Made by a program: the position numbers and the translations under genes. A stretch of 26,997 bases of DNA, from NCBI GenBank assembly GCA_018378255.1, contig JAGZXV010000056.1, positions 1-26,997 of the forward strand, read 5' to 3'. Below the pieces are notes generated by a model. It was not told the origin of the DNA and did not search any database. It was given only the letters and a program-made list of their open reading frames with translations. Shown here in pieces: positions 14,035 to 21,131 of this stretch. Position 1 is the first letter of the stretch. Every line of letters begins with the position of its first letter. This stretch comes from Clostridiaceae bacterium. GTDB taxonomy: Bacteria > Bacillota > Clostridia > Lachnospirales > Lachnospiraceae.

Positions 14035-15759
14035 ATGATAAAACAATTACATAAAATATTTTTAAAAATAATCCCCGTCCTGTTAATAATTCTTTTTTCT
14101 TTTATCAGTATCAATTCTCTGATGTCCATCAGCCATCTCCAGGGAAATGGCCGCGTTATCAATTATGCCGGCATTGTCCGCGGAGCCAGCCAGCGCCTTG
14201 TCAAACAGGAATTAAATCATACTCCCAACGATTCTCTCATCCTGTATCTGGATGGAATCATCCGGGAACTCTCTGACGGCACTGGAGATAATAATCTGAT
14301 CCATCTTCCCGACCCAGCATTTCAAAATCTTATTAAAACCATGTCCCAATCCTGGGAAACCATAAAAACTGAAATCCAAAATGTCCGGAACGGGGCAGAC
14401 GGCAGCCATCTTTTTGAAATCAGTGAAGATTTTTTTGATCTGGCCAACACCACGGTTTCCGCTGCGGAAATTTATTCCGAAACTTGTGTAAAGAATGCGG
14501 TCATCCGCCTGATTTTTTTGAATTTCATATTTGTTGTGCTGGTCGCCCTGTTCTGGTTCTATAACAGGCAGCAAAAAAAGATATCCAGCGCTCTTTTAGC
14601 CGCTGAAAATGCCAGCCGCGCCAAAAGCGATTTTCTCTCCCGGATGTCTCATGAGATCAGAACTCCGATGAATGGAATCATAGGCATGACAGCAGTTGCC
14701 CGCATGTCGGTGGACAACAAAAAGAAGCTTTTGGATTGTCTGGACAAAATTGACCTGTCCTCCAATTATCTTATGACCCTGATTAACGATATTCTGGATA
14801 TGTCCCGCATCGAAAGCGGAAAAGTAGAATTATATGAAGAGGAATTCCAGCTTTCCAATTTCATAGAACGGATCAGCCTGATGTTCAAGCAAAAGGCGGA
14901 GGATGCAAAAATCCAATTCTGCATCAATGACAGCGGTCTGTCCGCAGACTGGGTGATTGGGGATGAACTGAGGATCAGCCAGGTTATTATAAACATTATT
15001 TCCAATGCTATAAAATTTACCCCGGCCGGCGGATATGTACATCTGGATATTACAGAAAAATGTGTCAGTGATGAAGAAATATCGCTGGAATTCAGGATCA
15101 AGGATAACGGAATCGGCATGAGCGAGGACTTCCAGAAACGTATATTTGATCCGTTTGAACAGGCCAGGGCAGCCACCTCTCATCAATACGGCGGAACCGG
15201 CCTCGGCCTTTCAATCAGCTATAACTTTATAAAATTAATGGATGGTGATATTGCGGTAACCAGTAAACCAGGCCAGGGAACCTGCTTTACAGTCAGTCTC
15301 AGCCTGAAGCGTCCTTTAAAACCGGCAGTAAAATCCAATGCCCAAACCGCAACTTCCCTGGACAGCGGGGTCCTACGCATGGATGGAATCTCCATCCTGT
15401 TAGCGGAAGACAACGAGATCAATTCGGAAATTGCAGCAGCCATATTAGAGGACTGCGGCGCCTCTGTAACTCCTGTATGGAATGGAAAAGAAGCCGTCGA
15501 TACTTTCGCAGCTTCTCTTCCTGAACAATATAAACTGATATTAATGGATATCCAAATGCCTGCCATGGATGGGCTGGAGGCCAGCCGTACCATCCGTTCC
15601 CTAAACCGCCCGGATGCCAAAACGATTCCCATCCTGGGACTTTCCGCCAATGCCTTCCGGCATGACTTGGACGCGGCGAGGCAAAACGGCATGAACGGTT
15701 ACATATCCAAACCGCTGGATATTACAAAGATGTTTGAAACCATCCGCCCTTACCTTTAG
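14035..15759 (+). CDS. Membrane hybrid sensor histidine kinase/response regulator
   Basis: A 574-residue hybrid kinase. A first membrane helix (about 9-30) is followed by an extracytoplasmic domain (31-154) whose NYAGIVRGASQRLVKQEL resembles the P-box of NarX/PilJ-type sensors. A second helix (155-176) leads to a HisKA domain with His206 in MSHEIRTPMNG and an ATPase domain with N box NIISNAIKFTPAGG, DNGIGM and GGTGLGLSIS. The C-terminal receiver domain (about 453-574) has phospho-acceptor Asp505 in LMDIQMPAMDG and Lys559 in SKPL. No HPt domain is present, so phosphate must pass to a protein elsewhere. AGGTGG lies 15 bases before the ATG, a loose spacing. The TAG stop lies in the end of a palindromic element. 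Confidence 0.93.
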   Translation: MIKQLHKIFLKIIPVLLIILFSFISINSLMSISHLQGNGRVINYAGIVRGASQRLVKQELNHTPNDSLILYLDGIIRELSDGTGDNNLIHLPDPAFQNLIKTMSQSWETIKTEIQNVRNGADGSHLFEISEDFFDLANTTVSAAEIYSETCVKNAVIRLIFLNFIFVVLVALFWFYNRQQKKISSALLAAENASRAKSDFLSRMSHEIRTPMNGIIGMTAVARMSVDNKKKLLDCLDKIDLSSNYLMTLINDILDMSRIESGKVELYEEEFQLSNFIERISLMFKQKAEDAKIQFCINDSGLSADWVIGDELRISQVIINIISNAIKFTPAGGYVHLDITEKCVSDEEISLEFRIKDNGIGMSEDFQKRIFDPFEQARAATSHQYGGTGLGLSISYNFIKLMDGDIAVTSKPGQGTCFTVSLSLKRPLKPAVKSNAQTATSLDSGVLRMDGISILLAEDNEINSEIAAAILEDCGASVTPVWNGKEAVDTFAASLPEQYKLILMDIQMPAMDGLEASRTIRSLNRPDAKTIPILGLSANAFRHDLDAARQNGMNGYISKPLDITKMFETIRPYL

Positions 15760-15920
15760 AGTATGTTTGAAAATTGCTTTCCGTCAGATGTGCGTCACAG
15801 TTTGTAGGAGATTTGTCCCGAATGAAGGGCGCATAGCGGGCTATGTAACCTGAATCCGGAGCAAATATACCGCAAAGTGGGGCGTTCAGATAGCGGAAAT
15901 GAATGTTCAAACACGCTCTA
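15757..15920. mobile_element. MITE-like palindromic element between convergent genes
   Basis: A 164-bp imperfect palindrome whose ends read TAGAGTATGTTTGAAAATTG and, on the other strand, TAGAGCGTGTTTGAACATTC. Similarity between the halves runs nearly to the centre (cgcatagcgg/gctatgtaac), so the whole unit could fold into one long hairpin. The outer TA may be a target duplication, as with Tc1/mariner-IS630 type MITEs. The left TAG is the stop codon of the hybrid kinase and the right one (reverse strand) is the stop codon of the surface protein. I recall similar short repeats in Lachnospiraceae genomes, but cannot verify that here. It may also act as a two-way terminator. Confidence 0.7.
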
Positions 15921-17075
15921 AGAACTGTATTTCTCTTCCCCGTGGTAGGTGACCACTCCGCTCTTGTCGGTGCAGTAGTAAGTGTCATTTCCATCTTTCA
16001 GATTTTTCTTATTCTTCATGATTCTGCCTGAAGTATTGACCAGATACTCTTTTCCATCGTATTCTACCGGTTCGTACTTCAGGTCGGAATCTGCTTCTAA
16101 TTTCCGGCCTTTTTTATAAACATAGCCGTCTGAAAGTCCATTCATGCCGATTCCGCTTGATTTAAAAGTAAAACTGTATTTTTCTCCATCCAGCCTTACC
16201 GTCTGGTTTCCTGTCTGGACCGTTCCATACTGAGAATCTTCACTGAAGTAGTAAACATCCCACTCATCGTCGTTCTCCGGCAGATCATCTTCTTCCAGAA
16301 TCTTTTCCGCCCCTTCAATCCTGCTTCCGCTGGTCTTCAGCTTATAGAGACCCCTGAGCATCTCTCCCTCATCGTTGAATCCGTATTTTTTGCCGTTTAT
16401 CGTTCTGAAGACGCCTGTGATCTTCTTGCCGTTGCTGCCCAGATACAGCCATTGAACCAGGGTATCCCCGTTCTCATCCACTTCATCTTCCAGTATTACT
16501 CTGGCCCAGGTGTTAGAGGCGACCGATCCGTCCCCATTGTCGCCGCAGTAGTAAGTAGCCTCTTTATAGGCATCATCTTCGGGAACATGTTCGCCGTCGT
16601 CATTTACCCAGCCGTACTGCATCCTGCCTTCATCGTCAAAAATATATTTTCCTATGGTTCCATCCGCTTTTTTGATGGATTTTAAGCTGACATTCGAACC
16701 GGTCTTCTTCCAGGCTTTCCCGTTATCACGGAAATAGTACCACCAGTATTCCGGTTCGTCTTCTTCTCTGTCTTCATTCAAAATTGTCTTCCATTGGCTT
16801 TTTACCATCATTCCGGAAGAATTGACATAATAGTAATCGTCATCTTCTTCAATCAATGTGTTTTTCAGCATATAGCCGTCCCCGCCCAGATAATACCATC
16901 CTCCATTGGATTCTTTCCATTCATCCGTCACCCTGTTTCCCGAGTTATCGTAATAGCACCAGTTGTTGTTTTCCAATACCCATCCGCTTTGAGCCGCTGT
17001 GGATATGCCGGTTCCATGTATGGTTAAAACAACTGCTGTAAGGGCGGCCGCGATGCTGCAGATTTTCTTTTTCAT
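15918..17075 (-). CDS. Secreted acidic protein with cell-wall/glucan-binding type repeats
   Basis: A 385-residue exported protein. A signal peptide (KKKIC, then a hydrophobic stretch, likely cut near STAA-QSG around residue 28) precedes repeats of about 20 residues rich in Trp, Tyr and Gly. Examples are GWVLENNNWCYYDNSGNRVT, GGWYYLGGDGYMLKN and DDYYYVNSSGMMVKSQW. They resemble the CW_binding_1 (choline/glucan-binding) repeat, later ones being more divergent. No enzymatic domain is visible, so it is probably a surface adhesion or wall-associated protein. It is notably acidic (runs such as EEDDDYY and EDEVDENGD). GGGAG lies eight bases before the ATG. Its TAG stop lies in the end of the MITE-like element. 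Confidence 0.85.
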   Translation of the reverse strand: MKKKICSIAAALTAVVLTIHGTGISTAAQSGWVLENNNWCYYDNSGNRVTDEWKESNGGWYYLGGDGYMLKNTLIEEDDDYYYVNSSGMMVKSQWKTILNEDREEDEPEYWWYYFRDNGKAWKKTGSNVSLKSIKKADGTIGKYIFDDEGRMQYGWVNDDGEHVPEDDAYKEATYYCGDNGDGSVASNTWARVILEDEVDENGDTLVQWLYLGSNGKKITGVFRTINGKKYGFNDEGEMLRGLYKLKTSGSRIEGAEKILEEDDLPENDDEWDVYYFSEDSQYGTVQTGNQTVRLDGEKYSFTFKSSGIGMNGLSDGYVYKKGRKLEADSDLKYEPVEYDGKEYLVNTSGRIMKNKKNLKDGNDTYYCTDKSGVVTYHGEEKYSS

Positions 17076-17490
17076 AATATCAACTCCCGATTCAAATGAT
17101 TCTTATCCCGTTTTGGAGAGAGAATAGCATACTGCCTTTCCTTCCACTATCTATAGTAAAGCATAGAGTAACTCCAGACTCAACCGATGTCTGGTAATTG
17201 TAATAATTTGTAATATTTTCTAAAGTTTTTCTGATGCCGATGAAGATTTTTTGCATCAACTTGGCGGAAGTTACGCCTGGAAGAAGGGGACGCTGTATTC
17301 TGGCTTAATAAAAAATAGCGGCGTTTGAGTTTGTACAGTCGGCTTCATATAAGGACAACGAGGCTGGAAAGGCTGATGAATAGGGCATTAAGCGGTTCTT
17401 TCCAACTTGTACTAAAAATGTTTGCAGGTCATTAATCGCCCAAAATCCCGCCCTGATTTCATAAGGACTTGAGGTACAATATTAGAATAG
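17076..17490. other. Intergenic, no confident gene
   Basis: About 415 bases upstream of the surface protein. A weak inverted repeat CCAGAC-n9-GTCTGG lies near 17172-17192. Between roughly 17235 and 17390 two short plus-strand readings look protein-like (for example LGGSYAWKKGTLYSGLIKNS, then AAFEFVQSASYKDNEAGKAD in another frame), but they are broken by stops and I cannot assign them. They could be decayed gene remains. Confidence 0.35.
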
Positions 17491-17748
17491 ATGAAATTTG
17501 ACGATGACACTGCTTATGATGCGCGGAGAGTAGATAATCGCTCAACACAAAAAAGTTTTGGTAAGCTCGTATAAAAAGAGAAAAGAAAAAACGACGAAGG
17601 GACTTACAAATTTCGCCAGTTAGATGGTATATATTTGGTTATCGTATCTGAGACAAAGTTGGACGAATTGAATTGCCCTTATGTAGCGTATACATTTAAT
17701 CCGGATGGTAGCCTGTATTTCTGGTGCGTCGCACAGAAATATTTGTAG
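17491..17748 (+). pseudogene. Broken small gene, unknown family, in-frame stop at codon 28
   Basis: From the ATG at 17491 one frame runs 85 codons to TAG, interrupted only by TAA at 17572-17574. The first part is MKFDDDTAYDARRVDN and so on; after the stop it continues with TYKFRQLDGIYLVIVSETK and ends TFNPDGSLYFWCVAQKYL. The second half has a balanced, globular-protein composition, which suggests a former gene of roughly 85 residues. I do not recognise the family. No strong ribosome binding site precedes the ATG. The alternative is a chance open stretch. Confidence 0.4.
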
Positions 17749-17874
17749 ATTGTGGGCGAAAGAATGTGCTATTATTGGGCTCGTAGCACAGTCCGGCTTC
17801 AGCCTGCCTTTTGCTTTTGGAATAATGCACGGAATATAAATCTACCATGTTGTTTATCTTGTGCTAAAAAAAGC

Positions 17875-17902
17875 TTGACTTATGTCCGAAATCGGATATA
17901 AT
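17875..17902 (+). promoter_or_regulatory. Promoter of the MarR-type regulator
   Basis: -35 TTGACT (17875-17880) and a perfect -10 TATAAT (17897-17902) are separated by 16 nt. The spacer is entirely occupied by an operator palindrome. Confidence 0.85.
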
Positions 17903-17925
17903 ATGTTTGTACGAAATCAGACATA
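17881..17925. promoter_or_regulatory. Two MarR-type operator copies in the marR promoter
   Basis: Copy 1, TATGTCCGAAATCGGATATA (17881-17900), is a near-perfect 20-bp palindrome filling the -35/-10 spacer. Copy 2, TTTGTACGAAATCAGACATA (17906-17925), is a weaker version covering the start site. Both share CGAAATC, with centres 25 bp apart. This arrangement predicts autorepression by the MarR protein encoded directly downstream. Confidence 0.75.
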
Positions 17926-17947
17926 GAGAGGGGCGCTGTATGCACAG

Positions 17948-18379
17948 ATGGAAATTAAACTAAACAGGTACAATTATCTTTCCGGTGAGATAAATGCACT
18001 GTACCATGAAATGGCTATTATGATGGGAGTTTCTGATAGTGTTCAAAATATTTTGTATGTAATGTATGGAAATGGCGGGCAGTGTTTACAAAGTGATATT
18101 TACAAGTTATCAGGAATTAGCAGACAAACCATAAATTCAGCAATTCGTAAGTTAGAGAATGATGATATTGTATACCTGAAACAAGGCCCAGGGCGAAATA
18201 AAATTGTCTGTCTGACTGAAAAGGGTGAAACATTTGCGAGTGAAAAAGTTTGCCCTTTATTTGAAATTGAAAATAAAATTTTTGACGAATGGTCATTAGA
18301 GGAGCAGGACGAGTATTTACGTCTAACACAGAAATATAGGGATTTGCTAAAAAAACATCTCTCAGATTTGGCACCGTAA
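17948..18379 (+). CDS. MarR-family transcriptional regulator
   Basis: A 143-residue winged-helix regulator. An N-terminal dimerisation helix (about 1-30) precedes the helix-turn-helix, LSGISRQTINSAIRKLENDDIV (about 55-76), then the wing, YLKQGPGRNKIVCLTEKGETF (about 77-97), and a C-terminal helix that completes the dimer. The family binds short palindromes and usually loses affinity on contact with a small ligand or oxidant. The promoter holds two matching palindromes, so it probably represses itself and the RNHCP gene 61 bp downstream. The nearest SD-like run (AGAGGGG) is better placed for a 7-codon reading from ATG 17940 than for the ATG at 17948. Composition looks more AT-rich than neighbouring core genes. 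Confidence 0.88.
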   Translation: MEIKLNRYNYLSGEINALYHEMAIMMGVSDSVQNILYVMYGNGGQCLQSDIYKLSGISRQTINSAIRKLENDDIVYLKQGPGRNKIVCLTEKGETFASEKVCPLFEIENKIFDEWSLEEQDEYLRLTQKYRDLLKKHLSDLAP

Positions 18380-18440
18380 AGCCGTGCTCTGTAAAAATAG
18401 CCGGGACTGTTCGTCTTGCGCAAGAAGGAGCGTAGACACT

Positions 18441-18872
18441 ATGAACAGAGAAAATAAGCGAAAGCAGTATGAAAAGGGCTACTACAAAACACATGCTTGT
18501 AAGGATAGTTTTACTTGCAAAGTATGTGGGCGATTGGTGGTAGCAGATGGCGCAGGCAGCGACCATCGCAATCATTGTCCCAACTGCCTGTCCAGCCTTC
18601 ACGTGGATGATGAACCCGGTGACCGCCAAGCAGATTGTGGTGGTGTCATGGAACCAGTAGGTGTATGGGTTCGTAAAAGCGGAGAATGGGCCCTTATTCA
18701 TCGCTGCCGTCAATGTGGTCAATTTAGTTCAAATCGCATTGCCGCGGACGACAACCCAATGAAACTAATGTCTATTGCGATGAAACCGTTGACGCAACCA
18801 CCTTTTCCCCTAGATCGTATTGAGGAAATGACCGCTCTTATGGGCGGTGACGGAAGTTTCACAAGAATGTAA
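18441..18872 (+). CDS. RNHCP-domain zinc-binding protein
   Basis: A 143-residue protein with the RNHCP domain, named for the motif seen here as HRNHCPNCLSSLH. The pairs CKVC (about 22-25), CPNC and CRQC give six cysteines in three CxxC units, which with the histidines form likely zinc sites. The segment between them (VGVWVRKSGEWALIHRCRQCGQFSSNRIAADDNP) is the conserved second half. The biochemical function of the family is not established to my knowledge. I chose ATG 18441 because AAGGAG lies ten bases upstream; a longer reading from GTG 18384 has no such site. It follows the MarR gene by 61 bp in the same direction with no terminator visible, so the two are probably co-transcribed and redox, metal or drug responsive. 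Confidence 0.85.
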   Translation: MNRENKRKQYEKGYYKTHACKDSFTCKVCGRLVVADGAGSDHRNHCPNCLSSLHVDDEPGDRQADCGGVMEPVGVWVRKSGEWALIHRCRQCGQFSSNRIAADDNPMKLMSIAMKPLTQPPFPLDRIEEMTALMGGDGSFTRM

Positions 18873-19135
18873 ACATATAATCCATTAAAATCAAAGGTTG
18901 AGATATGCCGATAAGAAATTCCTGTTTATCGAGCCGATTCAGGTACGCTTTATTGGTATAATGCGTACTTCCCTTTTAACCGTTCTTAATAGTGGCAAGC
19001 AGTGCAAAACACTTTGTGATTTCTCCGATTTTTGCCCCGGCGAAAAAATGGAAAATCTGCTTGTTGGGGGCCTCCCTGCAAACGCAGGGAGGCCCACCCG
19101 GTTATGTGGCTGTCAGCCCCGGAAGTATTTGAGAT
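18873..19135. other. Intergenic, no confident gene
   Basis: Sequence between the RNHCP gene and the decayed reductase. It contains a strong hairpin at 19068-19095 and no convincing plus-strand gene. Some of it may be unrecognisable remains of the C-terminal part of the decayed aldo/keto reductase on the minus strand. Confidence 0.4.
19068..19095. repeat. Perfect 12-bp GC hairpin
   Basis: GGGCCTCCCTGC-AAAC-GCAGGGAGGCCC is a perfect stem with a four-base loop. It is followed by ACCCGG rather than a T tract, so it is not a classical intrinsic terminator on either strand. It could still end or stabilise the MarR-RNHCP transcript. Confidence 0.7.
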
Positions 19136-19672
19136 TTACCAGAATTTGCAGATAAATGCTTTCATTCTGTTTTTCCATTGAACTAGCATCTTTAATGCAA
19201 CAGCAGGTGTATGGGACGAAAATGCAACATTGCGAATTAGCCCCTACTTTTTTAGCTGGAAAGCATATTCAATAACTCCGCTGTTAATAAGCCACTATAA
19301 ATCTGAATCCTCGTCGATAAAACGAATCGTACCAATGCCGCTATAATCTGTCCCGTATTTTTTTAGTTCCTTTGCGAAAGCGTCTTTTACCGCAGACAAT
19401 TTTTTCAGTTGGCGGTACTCACCGTTGGGATAGCCAACACATAAATGATTTTGCATGATACGCTGATCCCGTTTTCCCTGAATCGCTTTTGCGATTGTTT
19501 CCGCAGGATAAGATATAGACATGCAGGTATCAAAAAAGTTGACGCCCCTTTCAAACGCAACGGCAAAAATCCGTTCTACTTCCGTAAGTGAGGTTTTTTC
19601 ATAGCCATAGTTGCCCACACCAATACCGATTGTGCTGATTTTGCCACCGTTTGGTAATGTTCTATACTCCAT
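19136..19672 (-). pseudogene. Decayed aldo/keto reductase (Fe-S type), in-frame stops
   Basis: The reading starts MEYRTLPNGGKISTIGIGVG, typical of about 375-residue aldo/keto reductases that carry a C-terminal Fe-S motif. It continues through GVNFFDTC and IGTIRFIDEDSDL to a TAG at 19295-19297 after 125 residues. In the same frame homology continues: WLINSGVIEYAFQLKK, a second TAG (19244-19246), then GLIRNVAFSSHTPAVALKML, matching the family's GLSSHTP region. It fades before a third stop at 19136. The active-site Tyr also appears lost (FFDTCMSISYPAE where DTAxxY is usual). AGGAGG precedes the ATG and the gene follows the intact reductase by 22 bp, so it was once the second gene of that operon. 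Confidence 0.8.
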
Positions 19673-19694
19673 AATTTTTTCTCCTGCTACCTCC

Positions 19695-20531
19695 TTACCA
19701 CTTCATTGCCGCCTCGACCATTTCAGGGTTTTCGGGATTTCCAATCATAGGCAGAGTGGTATCCATTGCACGAAGTTGTATCATTTCTTCATTGGTAAGG
19801 TTAAAATCGAAAATGTTGATATTCTCTCGTATCCGTTCAATATGCGTAGATTTTGGAATAACGATCACGTTGCTCTGAACGAGAAAACGGAGCGCCACTT
19901 GTGCGGGTGTTTTCCCATGTGCTTGTGCAATAGAAATAAGCGCCTGATTTTCAAACATTTCGTTTTTGCGTCCTTGCCCTAGTGGGGCATAGGCTTGGTG
20001 CTGAACGTTGTATTTTTTCAACCATTCATGTTCTGCCCGCCGCTGGCAAAGCAAGTGTGTTTCAATTTGATTGATAACGGGAATGACTTTATTAAACGAA
20101 ATCAAATCAATTATACGATCAGGGTCAAAGTTAGAAATACCGATTGCCCGAATTTTACCCGCTTCATATAAGGATTCCAACTCACGCCACGCCGCATAGT
20201 AATTACCAAAAGGCCAATGTAGCAACACAAGATCAAGGTACTCCACTTTCAACTTTTTTAGGGAATCATTAACGGTAGTTTTTGTGTTTTCGTAAGACCT
20301 AAAGTTTACTTTCGTAGCGATAAATAGTTCATTTCGGGGAACACCACATTTTACAAGTGCATTACCCACACTTTCCTCGTTACCATAGGCTTCTGCGGTG
20401 TCGATCAGTCGATACCCAGCATGAATGGCCTCTATAACGCTTTTTTCACAAGTTGCCGGATCATTGATGAGGAAAGTGCCAAAGCCCAGCATAGGCATTT
20501 CCACACCATTGTTTAATTTTACTGTTTCCAT
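19695..20531 (-). CDS. Aldo/keto reductase (2,5-diketo-gluconate reductase-like)
   Basis: A 278-residue NAD(P)H-dependent reductase with a TIM-barrel fold, acting on aldehydes or ketones in the cytosol. The catalytic tetrad is visible as Asp44 and Tyr49 (DTAEAYGNEE), Lys74 (IATKVN) and His105 (LLHWP). The NADPH-binding segment near the end reads VIVIPKSTHIERIRENINIFDF. The ATG giving METVKLNNGVEMPMLG has GGAGG seven bases upstream. It is divergent from the MerR gene and transcribed from a promoter with a MerR-type 19-bp spacer, so it is probably induced by a reactive carbonyl or similar stress sensed by that protein. The true substrate cannot be told. Confidence 0.92.
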   Translation of the reverse strand: METVKLNNGVEMPMLGFGTFLINDPATCEKSVIEAIHAGYRLIDTAEAYGNEESVGNALVKCGVPRNELFIATKVNFRSYENTKTTVNDSLKKLKVEYLDLVLLHWPFGNYYAAWRELESLYEAGKIRAIGISNFDPDRIIDLISFNKVIPVINQIETHLLCQRRAEHEWLKKYNVQHQAYAPLGQGRKNEMFENQALISIAQAHGKTPAQVALRFLVQSNVIVIPKSTHIERIRENINIFDFNLTNEEMIQLRAMDTTLPMIGNPENPEMVEAAMKW

Positions 20532-20594
20532 AATATAACCTCCATCTTTCCAGAATGTAATCACTTGAAAGCCTGTTGCTCTTATGCTATATTA

Positions 20595-20625
20595 AGTGTA
20601 TCAACTTCGTGTTACACGAAGTCAA
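20595..20625 (-). promoter_or_regulatory. MerR-type promoter of the aldo/keto reductase with operator
   Basis: On the minus strand, -35 TTGACT (20620-20625) and -10 TACACT (20595-20600) are separated by 19 nt, the overlong spacing typical of MerR activation. The spacer is filled by a perfect dyad, ACTTCGTGT-A-ACACGAAGT on the minus strand (20604-20622). The divergent merR start lies 40 bp away, so the site probably also affects merR. Confidence 0.88.
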
Positions 20626-20661
20626 GGGTAAATTTTAAAAGCTTTCTATTCGGAGGGTAAA

Positions 20662-21072
20662 ATGTATAGCGTCAAGCAAGTTGCAGAAATTATGGAAATG
20701 ACAGAACATGCCATTCGATTTTACACAGATAAGGGGTTACTTCCTTGCCAAAGAGATAGTAATAACCGTCGGATTTTCGATGATGAATCACTTAATTGGT
20801 TGCTGGGAATTAAGTGTCTAAAAAGATGCGGAGTGTCCATTGAGGATATTAAAGTCTATTCTGATTTGTGCCTTAAAGGTGATACCACCTTAGAAGAACG
20901 CTATCAATTTATGGTGGAGCAGCAGAAAATCGCCTACCAACATCTTAAAGAAGCGCAAGAGCTGGTGAAATATATGGATCACAAAGTACAGCACTATGAA
21001 GATATAATGGCTAGCAGAGTTCCAGACGACACGAATCCAGCGACACAAATAATACCGCCTTGCAATACATAA
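20662..21072 (+). CDS. MerR-family transcriptional regulator
   Basis: A 136-residue regulator. The N-terminal winged helix (about 1-70) begins MYSVKQVAEIMEMTEHAIRFYTDKGLLP and contains the wing around DSNNRRIFDDESLNWLLGIKCLKRCGVSIEDIK. A coiled-coil dimerisation helix follows (about 80-118, VEQQKIAYQHLKEAQELVKYMDHKVQHYEDIM). The tail is short and has one cysteine near the end, without the metal-binding cysteine pattern of MerR or CueR. This suits the carbonyl/aldehyde-type group that controls reductases. CGGAGGG precedes the ATG. Its likely target is the divergent reductase promoter with a matching dyad. Confidence 0.93.
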   Translation: MYSVKQVAEIMEMTEHAIRFYTDKGLLPCQRDSNNRRIFDDESLNWLLGIKCLKRCGVSIEDIKVYSDLCLKGDTTLEERYQFMVEQQKIAYQHLKEAQELVKYMDHKVQHYEDIMASRVPDDTNPATQIIPPCNT

Positions 21073-21131
21073 TCTTGAAATATGAATTATTAAATGTAAA
21101 TTAACTGCATATCAAATCCCAGGGAAAACCA

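Noticed and set aside
17765..17790. Inverted repeat TGTGCTA-n12-TAGCACA as a terminator or riboswitch
   Set aside because: The stem is short, with no T tract and no conserved riboswitch motif.
18117..18722. Minus-strand 201-codon open frame
   Set aside because: It spans antisense of both the MarR and RNHCP genes, which are clearly real; no RBS was seen.
18898..19155. Plus-strand 85-codon open frame
   Set aside because: It has no RBS, crosses the GC hairpin and overlaps the decayed reductase; the composition is not protein-like.
21100..21116. Similarity of this sequence (minus strand GATATGCAGTTAATTT) to the end of the aminotransferase gene (GATATGCAGTAAATTT)
   Set aside because: The match is only about 16 bases in AT-rich sequence and does not extend, so chance is likely.
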